Shown here: positions 8,056 to 15,705 of the stretch, piece after piece
Numbering within the stretch: position 1 is the stretch's first letter
How the letters are laid out: each line of letters begins with the position of its first letter
DNA from: Clostridiales bacterium
GTDB taxonomy: Bacteria > Bacillota > Clostridia > Lachnospirales > Lachnospiraceae
Length of the DNA stretch: 35,828 nt
NCBI GenBank assembly: GCA_012519195.1
Contig: JAAYQP010000233.1
Span: 1-35,828, forward strand
Direction: 5' to 3'
Program-made: the position numbers and the translations under genes
The notes under the pieces: generated by a model
What the model saw: the letters and a program-made list of their open reading frames with translations, nothing else
The model's database searches: none
What the model was told of the DNA's origin: nothing

Positions 8056-8838
8056 TTACTCTAGATTTAATTTATTCTTAAATAAATAGTTTGTAACTTC
8101 GTAATAAACGATATTTAATAGTAGCAATAAGAGAATCATAATTGGGAAAAATGATCTTGGTATGTCCATTGGATTAGCGTATGTTTGGTAGGCAAATCCA
8201 GCGATCGTCAATAGAATCGTGGTTATTATCTGTATCACGATATTGATTCCAATATATGCTCCGATTGAACCAATTAGCTTATGACCGTTTATCAATTGAC
8301 CAATCGCTATGGATAGATAGATCTTAAGTAGGTCATTTAAAATGGATAGAATTACCACTATAATAATCTCTATGATAAAGAGGATACCATAGCTGCCAAA
8401 TGATTCTGTTAAATTTTCTCGAACATCTTTAATGACACGGAGAAATTCGTGCATCTCCCCTGGAAATATCACCAAGAAAAAGAGGGAAACTATTACAGCA
8501 ATGAAACTTAATACTGTCCATACGGATGCAACCAATAGCTTTGAATTGATTAGCTGTCTTGGAGTGACAGGTAGTGTAAACATTAGGTAACCTTCTTCCG
8601 AAGTAAGATTTTTATAAAATCGGATAATAAGGATAACAAAGGTTACGACAAACATTGCAATTAAGGATAATACATAACCCGATAAGATCAACCCATGGAG
8701 CAATGGAAACGATTCTTGAAGTTGATCGAAATTAAAATTTAATCGATTAATTATGGTAAATACGGCTAGAACCAGATATAGTGGTAGTAAAATTCTGGAC
8801 GTTGCTTTAAATTCGTGCTTTATTAGTTTTGTTAACAT
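8056..8838 (-). CDS. ABC transporter permease, ABC-2 type
   Basis: 260 residues with about six hydrophobic segments spread over the whole length, beginning MLTKLIKHEFKATSRILLPLYLVL, a start typical of ABC-2 permeases of the YtrC/EcsB-like kind in Firmicutes. The motif EEGYLMFTLPVTPRQLINSKL (about residues 80-100) is the usual cytoplasmic coupling segment (TLPV ... KL). It would form the membrane channel partner of the ATPase encoded just upstream: the start codon overlaps the ATPase stop by 7 bases. With the GntR gene this makes a YtrA-like regulator plus transporter operon. The substrate is not known from sequence; members are linked to drug, peptide or cell-envelope stress responses. Confidence 0.87.
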   Translation of the reverse strand: MLTKLIKHEFKATSRILLPLYLVLAVFTIINRLNFNFDQLQESFPLLHGLILSGYVLSLIAMFVVTFVILIIRFYKNLTSEEGYLMFTLPVTPRQLINSKLLVASVWTVLSFIAVIVSLFFLVIFPGEMHEFLRVIKDVRENLTESFGSYGILFIIEIIIVVILSILNDLLKIYLSIAIGQLINGHKLIGSIGAYIGINIVIQIITTILLTIAGFAYQTYANPMDIPRSFFPIMILLLLLLNIVYYEVTNYLFKNKLNLE

Positions 8839-9530
8839 TTAAATACCTCCCTGAATAATGTATCAATAGATTTCCCTTCCTGAAAACGAATCTCATCGAC
8901 ACTAGACTGCAGAGTAATTTGACCATTACGAATAAAGATAACATCGTCCAATACATTTTCAATATCCGCAATTAAATGGGTAGAAATCAATACAGTCGCA
9001 TTCTCGTTATAGTTGGTTATAATGGTATTTAATATATAATCTCTAGCTGCAGGATCAACGCCTCCAATCGGTTCATCGAGGCAATATAAGTCTGCCTTTC
9101 GACTCATTACTAAGATAAGATGTACTTTTTCTTTGGTTCCTTTTGATAAGGCTTTTAACCTTCTACTGGGATCCAGTTGTAATCTTGCTAGCATATCCCT
9201 AGCTTTGGCCTCATCAAAATTCCCGTAGAAATCCTTGTAGAACTCAATTGCGTCTGAGATTCGCATCCATTCTGGAAGATAGGTTTTATCCGGGAGATAG
9301 GATACGACTTCTTTAGTTTCAGGACCGGGTTTATTTCCATCAATCAAAAGGGTACCTTCCGTTGGGACCAAAAGTCCATTTATTAATTTAATCAGGGTGG
9401 TCTTGCCACTGCCGTTTGGCCCAAGTAGACCAACGATACGACCTCGCTCCAAAGTAAGATTTACATTGGATAGGGCAGTAAGATTGCCAAATTTTTTACT
9501 AACTGATTTACATTCTAAAATAGCATTCAT
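8832..9530 (-). CDS. ABC transporter ATP-binding protein (YtrB-like)
   Basis: 232 residues. Walker A is GPNGSGKTT near residue 37; the Q-loop region follows (VSYLPDKTYLPEW); the signature is degenerate, LSKGTKEKV instead of LSGGQ; Walker B is LYCLDEP with the glutamate kept, then D-loop GGVDPAAR and the switch histidine in ISTHLI. The short C-terminus ends REVFKC. The degenerate LSKGT signature is common in the YtrB subgroup of ABC-2 exporters. It powers the permease encoded next, whose start overlaps its stop. The gntR gene lies 26 bases upstream, so all three form one minus-strand operon. GGGAG precedes the ATG. Confidence 0.93.
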   Translation of the reverse strand: MNAILECKSVSKKFGNLTALSNVNLTLERGRIVGLLGPNGSGKTTLIKLINGLLVPTEGTLLIDGNKPGPETKEVVSYLPDKTYLPEWMRISDAIEFYKDFYGNFDEAKARDMLARLQLDPSRRLKALSKGTKEKVHLILVMSRKADLYCLDEPIGGVDPAARDYILNTIITNYNENATVLISTHLIADIENVLDDVIFIRNGQITLQSSVDEIRFQEGKSIDTLFREVFKC

Positions 9531-9556
9531 TTTACTTAACTCCCATCTGCTTAACG

Positions 9557-9934
9557 CTATAATAAATTTTTACATTTTTTTAAAGTTTCTTGGAAAAGGG
9601 TGAGGGTTTCCTCTGGTTGAAATCCTAACAGGGCCATTCTGTCTAAAAAATCCTGAATCTCCTTCCTGGCGGATTGCTTTTTCAACTCCTGTATCATCTC
9701 CATATCGGAAGTGATAAATCTGCCGCTGGTACGGTTGGAATAGACCAGGCCGGTTCGTTCCAATTCGGAAAGTGCCTTCTGCATGGTATTGGGATTTACC
9801 GCTGCTTCTGCAGCAAGATCTCTTACAGAGGGTAGCTTATCCCCAGCTTTGTAATGTCCCGATATAATACCTGCTTGTATCTGCTCAATTAATTGGATAT
9901 AAACAGGGCGGTCGGAATTCAGATCCCATTGCAT
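9557..9934 (-). CDS. GntR-family transcriptional regulator (YtrA subfamily)
   Basis: 125 residues. The start MQWDLNSDRPVYIQLIEQIQAGIISGHYKAGDKLPSVRDLA is the classic YtrA-subfamily winged helix-turn-helix opening, with recognition helix VNPNTMQKALSELERTGLVYSNRTSGRF. Only a short C-terminal helical extension follows, with no effector-binding domain, as in YtrA and other regulators of ABC operons. ATG 9934 has GGAGAT nine bases upstream; longer frames reach 10042 but lack a ribosome site. It probably represses its own operon: a 14-bp inverted repeat overlaps the -10 of the promoter at 10056-10111. The leader also has a possible hairpin (9970-9979 with 10015-10024). Confidence 0.93.
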   Translation of the reverse strand: MQWDLNSDRPVYIQLIEQIQAGIISGHYKAGDKLPSVRDLAAEAAVNPNTMQKALSELERTGLVYSNRTSGRFITSDMEMIQELKKQSARKEIQDFLDRMALLGFQPEETLTLFQETLKKCKNLL

Positions 9935-10055
9935 TCTTACATCTCCTTTCGTTTTGAGATTACCTATGCAAACTTCGCTCAAAAACGGTATGTCTTGTAT
10001 ATAATTTGTGCTAAAGCGAAGTTTCGCAATTATCAAAAACACCTACTGTATTACT

Positions 10056-10111
10056 GTACTATTGTACTAATCGGTTAATACAATAATACAACAAATGGCA
10101 CGTTTTGTCAA
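10056..10111 (-). promoter_or_regulatory. Promoter and probable GntR operator of the ABC operon
   Basis: On the minus strand, TTGACA (plus 10106-10111), a 17-base spacer and TATTAT (plus 10083-10088) form a near-consensus promoter. Overlapping the -10 and start site is an inverted repeat: GTACTATTGTACTA at 10056-10069 and TAATACAATAATAC at 10076-10089 (12 of 14 paired) around ATCGGT. This is the size and place expected for a YtrA-type repressor site. Confidence 0.72.
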
Positions 10112-10144
10112 TAGGCTGTTATCATTTTATTTTTGGCTTTTAGC

Positions 10145-10173
10145 TTTTCCATTCCCTTCTTTTGGTTTATAAT
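10145..10173 (+). promoter_or_regulatory. Weak candidate promoter of recG
   Basis: A perfect TATAAT at 10168-10173 with only a poor -35 (TTTTCC at 10145-10150, spacer 17). The leader to the recG ATG would be about 80 bases. Confidence 0.4.
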
Positions 10174-10258
10174 GAAGTTATTATGTTTTAGCAAAGGCCG
10201 TAAGCTCTGAATATGCAAATTTCCTGGCTTACTGGAACTGTGTTAGAGGTGAATGGAA

Positions 10259-12292
10259 ATGAAATATAGTGATCGTATCAATGTGATTAAAGGAATAGGA
10301 GAGAAGACGGAGAAGGTTTTTCAAAAGCTTGGTATCGAGACGGTTCAAGATTTAATTGAACATTATCCAAGGGGCTATGAAGAGTTTCAAAAACCGGTTC
10401 CCATTGCAGAGCTACGGGAAGGAGAGACCTTTACAATCGAAGCTGTCCTATTTGGTAGCCTAACCTTAAGGAGAGTTAGGAATCTTAAAATCATCAATGG
10501 TAAAGTGAAGGATTCTTCAGGAAGTATAAATCTAACTTGGTTTAATATGCCTTTTCTACAGAAAACCCTTCGAACGGGTACTTATTATATCTTTCGAGGA
10601 AAGGTAATCCGTAAGAATGGAGTTTTAGTAATCGAACAACCTGCTATTTATCAAAAACAGGATTACTATAAGTTATTAAATATATTACAACCGATTTATC
10701 CACTTACGGAAGGTTTGACAAATGGAGTAGTGACAAAGTCAATACGGCAGGCTTTGAGTGATTTGGATTTTGCCAAGGATTATATACCTAAGAAAGTTGC
10801 AAAAGAATTTATGCTGATGGATCGAACAAAGGCGATTAAGGAAGTCCATTTTCCAAAAGATCGAAGTTCAATGATGAAAGCTAGAAAACGCTTGGTTTTC
10901 GATGAGTTCTTCCTATACTCTTTGGCCTTAAGACATTTGAAAGAGCAGAAAGCTAAATTAAAAACGAAATATAGGATGGAGGAGCGTCCGGAATGTAACC
11001 GTCTAATCAATAGCTTTCCCTATAAATTAACGAAAGCTCAATTAAGAGTTTGGCAAGAGATCAAGAAGGATCTGTGTAGTAATTATGGTATGAATCGTTT
11101 GGTTCAGGGAGATGTTGGTTCTGGTAAGACGGTCCTAGCAATACTATCCCTTTTATTAGCGGTTAAAAATGGCTATCAGGCTAGCATGATGGTTCCGACG
11201 GAGGTATTGGCAAAGCAACATTACCGATCCCTTATGGATATGTTGGATCAATTCGGAGTGAATATCTGCTTACTGGTCGGATCGATGACTGCCAAGGAGA
11301 AAAGAGAGGCATATGAAAGAATAAAGAATCATGAAGTTGATATTATTGTAGGTACCCATGCTTTAATCCAAGAGAAGGTAGAATATGCTTCTCTTGGGCT
11401 AGTAATCACAGATGAACAGCATCGTTTCGGTGTAAAGCAGAGGGAAGCCTTGATGAGTAAGGGCGGACAACCCCATGTACTTGTCATGAGTGCTACTCCA
11501 ATCCCAAGAACCCTAGCAATTATTCTATATGGGGATCTGGATATCTCCATTGTAGACGAGTTACCTGCTATGCGACTTCCAATTAAGAATTGTGTTGTAG
11601 GTACCAATTATCGTCCCAATGCCTACCGATTTATCGATAAGCAGGTGGCCCTCGGTAGGCAGGCTTATGTCATCTGTCCCATGGTTGAAGAAAGTGAGCA
11701 GATGGAAGCAGAAAATGTGATCGACTATACAGAAACACTGAAGGAGGCTCTAGCTCCAGGAGTGACCATAGAATATCTCCATGGTAAGATGAAGCCCAAG
11801 GAAAAGAATGACGTGATGGAACGTTTTGCTAATGGTGAAATCAGTGTGCTGGTATCAACAACGGTAGTTGAAGTCGGTGTCAATGTTCCCAATGCCACGG
11901 TTATGATGGTAGAGAATGCCCAACGCTTTGGTTTGGCACAGCTACATCAGCTTCGAGGCCGGGTTGGTCGGGGGGAATATCAATCCTATTGTATCTTTGT
12001 ATGTGATAGCAACAGTAAAGAAGCTTGGGAACGTCTAGACATCTTAAATAAATCCAACGATGGTTTTTTCATTGCAGGAGAAGACCTACGACTCCGTGGA
12101 CCGGGCGATATCTTTGGTATCCGGCAGAGTGGATCCATGGAATTTAAAATGGCAGACATCTTTACCGATGCTGAATTACTTAAAGCAGCGGCAGAAGCCG
12201 TCAAAAGTCTGCAAGATAATGAAGTATACCGTATCTTCGAAGAGAATCCCTACCTAGAAGAGAAAATATTATCCCAAAAAAACACCCTATAG
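10259..12292 (+). CDS. recG: ATP-dependent DNA helicase RecG
   Basis: 677 residues, the normal length. An N-terminal wedge/OB-fold domain (about residues 1-230, starting MKYSDRINVIKGIGEKTEKVF) precedes the helicase core: Walker A GDVGSGKT near 284, motif II DEQH (VITDEQHRFG), motif III SATPIPRTL, motif IV-V FANGEISVLVSTTVVEVGVNVPNA and motif VI QLHQLRGRVGRG. The end, GEDLRLRGPGDIFGIRQSG, is the TRG region that couples ATP hydrolysis to fork movement. RecG reverses stalled replication forks and branches Holliday junctions. ATG 10259 is preferred over ATG 10253 because AGAGGTG would be only one to two bases from the latter. The stop codon is part of a CTATAG hairpin arm at 12287. Confidence 0.97.
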   Translation: MKYSDRINVIKGIGEKTEKVFQKLGIETVQDLIEHYPRGYEEFQKPVPIAELREGETFTIEAVLFGSLTLRRVRNLKIINGKVKDSSGSINLTWFNMPFLQKTLRTGTYYIFRGKVIRKNGVLVIEQPAIYQKQDYYKLLNILQPIYPLTEGLTNGVVTKSIRQALSDLDFAKDYIPKKVAKEFMLMDRTKAIKEVHFPKDRSSMMKARKRLVFDEFFLYSLALRHLKEQKAKLKTKYRMEERPECNRLINSFPYKLTKAQLRVWQEIKKDLCSNYGMNRLVQGDVGSGKTVLAILSLLLAVKNGYQASMMVPTEVLAKQHYRSLMDMLDQFGVNICLLVGSMTAKEKREAYERIKNHEVDIIVGTHALIQEKVEYASLGLVITDEQHRFGVKQREALMSKGGQPHVLVMSATPIPRTLAIILYGDLDISIVDELPAMRLPIKNCVVGTNYRPNAYRFIDKQVALGRQAYVICPMVEESEQMEAENVIDYTETLKEALAPGVTIEYLHGKMKPKEKNDVMERFANGEISVLVSTTVVEVGVNVPNATVMMVENAQRFGLAQLHQLRGRVGRGEYQSYCIFVCDSNSKEAWERLDILNKSNDGFFIAGEDLRLRGPGDIFGIRQSGSMEFKMADIFTDAELLKAAAEAVKSLQDNEVYRIFEENPYLEEKILSQKNTL

Positions 12293-12320
12293 CCTTTCCA
12301 ACCCATGGAAACTATAGTAT

Positions 12321-12508
12321 AATCTTCAAGATAAGCAGATTATCGCAACATGTATAGAGCATTTTGCATGCTCGCATGCAGAAATGCTTTATACATGTTG
12401 TGTAAGTGCAATGTGAGCAGAGCTTAATCTGCTTATCTTGAAGATTGAATAACAGATCCTTGTGTAAGTGCAACGTGAGCAGAGCTTAATCTGCTTTTCT
12501 TGATGAAT
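12321..12508. repeat. Compound inverted-repeat element A (22-bp arms, inner hairpin, duplicated right half)
   Basis: The outer arms 12321-12342 and 12425-12446 are perfect 22-bp inverted repeats (AATCTTCAAGATAAGC... and its complement). Inside, 12346-12400 folds into a second hairpin of about 26 bp with one G-U pair and one bulged C, capped by a GCATGC palindrome. Between inner hairpin and right arm lies TGTAAGTGCAATGTGAGCA. The segment 12398-12446 is repeated at 12460-12508 with about four changes, so the right half occurs twice and the left half once. No frame of useful length crosses it. It lies between recG and the glycan locus. Element B at 25178-25442 has the same design with different arm sequence. 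Confidence 0.8.
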
Positions 12509-12546
12509 TCATTCAGAACTACCAATTCTATAATAGAGGTAAGACC

Positions 12547-13515
12547 ATGGAAAATGTCATAAACAACAACCGATCACCCGATTCCCTATTATCCCTTGTG
12601 ATCCCAGCTTTTTGCGAGGGTAGCCATATCAGAAGTTCCATTCAAGTGATTGAACAGATACTGATTGAAAATAAGATATCCTATGAATTTGTCATAGTCG
12701 ATGACGGGTCTAAGGATAATACCTGGGAGGAACTTCAAATCTTAGCTGGTGAAAACCATAAGGTCACTGCCATACGACTTAGTAGAAACTTTGGGAAGGA
12801 ATCTGCTCTATGCGCAGGTCTTGATCATGCAAAGGGTGATATGATCATCGTAATGGATGCCGATCTACAGCATCCTCCGGAGCTAATTCCGCAAATGGTG
12901 AAAGCATGGAGGGATGAGGGATATGATCTGGTAGAAGGGATTAAAAATTCTAGAGGAAAAGAGAAGCGACTCTATCATCTGTGTGCGAAGATATTTTACA
13001 AGTTTCTATATAAAACAGCGGATATTAATTTAGAACAAGCATCGGATTACAAGTTAATGGATCGGAAGGTAGTAGAGGCATGGAAAGGGATGCCAGAGCG
13101 GACTACATTTTTCCGTGGAATGACCGCTTGGGTTGGCTTTGAACGAAAACAAATCTGCTTTGATGTGGCAAAGAGAGTGAATGGAAGTACCAAATGGTCT
13201 GCCTATCGGTTACTACGTTTAGCTGTAAATGCAATAACCTCCTTTACTTCAGTTCCTCTACATTGCATAACGATCCTAGGAATCATTATGTTTATAGGAA
13301 CCATCGTTTTGGGAGCCCAGACCCTTTATATGAAAATAAGCGGCAAAGCTCTAGATGGGTTTACCACAGTAATTCTACTGCAATTATTAATCGGAAGCTC
13401 GATTATGGTGAGTCTTGGTATCATTGGGATCTATCTAACTAAAATATATCAAGAAGTAAAGGGTAGGCCTAGATATTTGATTTCTAATCGGATTCAGGAT
13501 GGTGAGAAAAAATGA
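12547..13515 (+). CDS. Family 2 glycosyltransferase with two C-terminal membrane helices (GtrB/ArnC-like)
   Basis: 322 residues. The GT2 domain starts SLVIPAFCEGSHIRSSIQ; UDP-sugar binding residues are VDDGSKDNTW (about 51-60) and the metal-binding DAD at 104-106 in VMDADLQHPPE. RNFGKESAL and the SDYKLMDRKV segment fit the polyprenyl-phosphate sugar transferases of the DPM1/GtrB/YfdH group. Two membrane helices at about 235-257 and 272-300 end in the usual KIYQEVKGRPRYLI. The likely reaction is transfer of a sugar from a nucleotide donor to undecaprenyl phosphate at the inner face of the membrane. The stop overlaps the next start by four bases (ATGA), so it is tightly paired with the membrane protein at 13512. 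Confidence 0.92.
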   Translation: MENVINNNRSPDSLLSLVIPAFCEGSHIRSSIQVIEQILIENKISYEFVIVDDGSKDNTWEELQILAGENHKVTAIRLSRNFGKESALCAGLDHAKGDMIIVMDADLQHPPELIPQMVKAWRDEGYDLVEGIKNSRGKEKRLYHLCAKIFYKFLYKTADINLEQASDYKLMDRKVVEAWKGMPERTTFFRGMTAWVGFERKQICFDVAKRVNGSTKWSAYRLLRLAVNAITSFTSVPLHCITILGIIMFIGTIVLGAQTLYMKISGKALDGFTTVILLQLLIGSSIMVSLGIIGIYLTKIYQEVKGRPRYLISNRIQDGEKK

Positions 13516-15617
13516 TGGGTATTGTTTATCTTATTCTTTGCTTTACTACCGGTTGGATCATATCGATCTATGCGTTTCCGAATCTAATACAAATGACACG
13601 GTTTTCCTTTCAAAAAAAGAAGATCTCATTTAGTCCCTATCTATTGTTGCTACCGGTATGGTATATGATCGGTACTCTAACCTTAACTTGGGTAACGTAT
13701 CTTTTGGCAATGACCTTTGCAGGATCCGATGAACCTCTTCGAATTGCCAATCTAATCTCAATATTGCTTGCAGGTATCAGCTTTATTTTGGTATATTATA
13801 ACAAGGTTATAAAAGGAAGAGATCATAGTAAAACTGTAGCAGGTGAGATGCGATTTCAGGCATTTGAAGATCATGGATCCTTACGAGGTCCTCTTGTAAC
13901 GGATAATCAACGGGTAAGAAAGATAGAGATCTTCCTGATCATTGCAGTAAGCCTTTTGGCCTTCCTATTGATGTGGACTACCTTTTTTGTTCGGGGAGAT
14001 CGTCTCTATATCGGCCTTACGGTTTTTAGTGATTTTTCTCCTCATATTGGAATGATAAGATCCTTTTCCTATGGGAATAATTTTCCTACCTCCTATTCGC
14101 ATTTTGCAGGAGAGGATATCAAATACCATTTCCTATTCCACTTTTTAGCAGGAAATTTGGAGTATTTAGGACTTAGGATCGATTATGCCTTTAATCTACC
14201 AAGTATTTTAAGTTTACTTAGTGCTTTTCTATTATTATATCTGCTTACACTAAAGATAACAGCTAGTATAGGCGCTGGGCTTCTTTCTTGTCTCTTTTTT
14301 GCATTTCGTAGCTCTAAAACCTTATTTACCTTTCTGGCCAATCAACCAGCAGGTAAGGGCAATTTTAAAGCATTAATAGAGAATACGGAATTTATAAAAA
14401 GTACGCCGAATGAGGATTGGGGTTTATGGAATTTAAATGTTTATTGTAATCAGCGGCATCTTGCCTTTGGTTTAGCGATGATGTTTTTTATCATCCTCCT
14501 TTTCCTAGCTAGGCTATTCGAAATGTTTGAAGGAGATACTAGGGTAAAAAAATCAGGGAATTTTGGGTATCTAAAAGGACTTTTCTTTACGAAGGATGGG
14601 TGGACAATACAAGATTATCGACTTCCTATTATGGCAGGAATCTTGCTGGGAGGATTGTCTTTCTTTCATGGATCTGCGGTAGTGGGCTGCTTACTGGTAT
14701 TATTTGCTGTAGCTATATTCTCTAAACATCGATTGGAATTTGCTATTCTTGCAGGGATTACCGTAGGAATGTCCTTACTACAGACAAACTTTTTTATGAA
14801 TGAATCTGCTGTATCCTTTCAATATTTCTTCGGATTTCTGGCAGAAAACAAAACGATATTTGGAGTTGCTTCCTATTTAGAGAGACTTCTTGGTATCCTA
14901 CCCTTTGTGCTACTTGCTGAATTCTGTTTACTAAAAGGAGCAGGACGACCCCTTTTGATTGCATTTACCTTTCCCTTGATATTTGCATTTACAGTATCCA
15001 TGACCGTGGATGTAACGGTAAATCACAAATATATTATGATGTCTTGTGCCCTACTGGGGATCTTTGCAGCAGATTTAATTATAAGGCTACTTAACCGTGG
15101 AGATATCATTGTACGGTCCCTATCTGTACTGCTAATAATCCTGCTTACCTCCACCGGAATTTATGATTTTATAACGGTTTTAAGAAAGAATGTACCGGAT
15201 AATGCGATTGTATTAAATCTAGAGGATCCCTTGACCCAGTGGATTCATCGTAATAGTGATTCCAAGGATATTTTCCTGACATCAAATTATGCAATTAATC
15301 AGGTGGTGCTAGGAGGGGCCATGCTATATAATGGCTGGCAGTATTTTGCCTGGTCAGCTGGCTATGATACTGCTTACCGTGATCAAATGGTGAAGCAGAT
15401 GTATGAAGCGAATACGGTAAAGGAACTCTACCATCTTGTTAAAGAGAATAATATTCGCTTTATCATTATTGATCGGGATAATAGAATCAGTGAATCCTAT
15501 GATCTGAACGAGGAAACAATCCATAAGGCTTATGAATGTGTGTATCAGCAGGGGGAGGGAGAATGGAAGCTATCCATCTATGATACGCAGCTTCCCCGGT
15601 TTAATACGATGTATTAA
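13512..15617 (+). CDS. Large multi-pass membrane protein, DUF2298-like GT-C type glycosyltransferase
   Basis: 701 residues with roughly a dozen membrane segments and a soluble C-terminal part of about 110 residues. In the first outer loop, VFSDFSPHIGMIRSFSYG (Asp174, then R183) is followed by FPTSYSHFAGEDIKYHFLFH. The same spacing D-x8-R-S-x-Y-x-x-P occurs in the protein at 17651, so I read them as relatives. GT-C enzymes keep a catalytic Asp in this loop and use a polyprenyl-phosphate sugar as donor outside the membrane. The C-terminal LTSNYAINQV ... ENNIRFIIIDRDNR module also has a counterpart there. Translational coupling to the GT2 at 12547 suggests it uses that enzyme's product. The acceptor is unknown. 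Confidence 0.75.
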   Translation: MMGIVYLILCFTTGWIISIYAFPNLIQMTRFSFQKKKISFSPYLLLLPVWYMIGTLTLTWVTYLLAMTFAGSDEPLRIANLISILLAGISFILVYYNKVIKGRDHSKTVAGEMRFQAFEDHGSLRGPLVTDNQRVRKIEIFLIIAVSLLAFLLMWTTFFVRGDRLYIGLTVFSDFSPHIGMIRSFSYGNNFPTSYSHFAGEDIKYHFLFHFLAGNLEYLGLRIDYAFNLPSILSLLSAFLLLYLLTLKITASIGAGLLSCLFFAFRSSKTLFTFLANQPAGKGNFKALIENTEFIKSTPNEDWGLWNLNVYCNQRHLAFGLAMMFFIILLFLARLFEMFEGDTRVKKSGNFGYLKGLFFTKDGWTIQDYRLPIMAGILLGGLSFFHGSAVVGCLLVLFAVAIFSKHRLEFAILAGITVGMSLLQTNFFMNESAVSFQYFFGFLAENKTIFGVASYLERLLGILPFVLLAEFCLLKGAGRPLLIAFTFPLIFAFTVSMTVDVTVNHKYIMMSCALLGIFAADLIIRLLNRGDIIVRSLSVLLIILLTSTGIYDFITVLRKNVPDNAIVLNLEDPLTQWIHRNSDSKDIFLTSNYAINQVVLGGAMLYNGWQYFAWSAGYDTAYRDQMVKQMYEANTVKELYHLVKENNIRFIIIDRDNRISESYDLNEETIHKAYECVYQQGEGEWKLSIYDTQLPRFNTMY

Positions 15618-15646
15618 TTTGGTATAATAGATGAATAATTAAGATA

Positions 15647-15668
15647 ACTATCATGATGATAGTATAAT
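15647..15668 (+). promoter_or_regulatory. Palindrome and TATAAT upstream of glf, possible operator-promoter
   Basis: ACTATCAT-G-ATGATAGT (15647-15663) is a perfect 8+1+8 palindrome that runs directly into TATAAT (15663-15668). Another TATAAT is at 15623-15628. Neither has a good -35 box. The gap suggests that glf may have its own start site. Confidence 0.4.
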
Positions 15669-15705
15669 AAAGCTAGCTAAATATTATAGGAAAAGAGGAG
15701 TGACT

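Noticed and set aside
12321-12508. Insertion sequence with lost transposase
   Set aside because: No transposase fragment, no target-site duplication seen at the ends, and arms differ from element B; a non-autonomous element remains possible and is reported as a finding.
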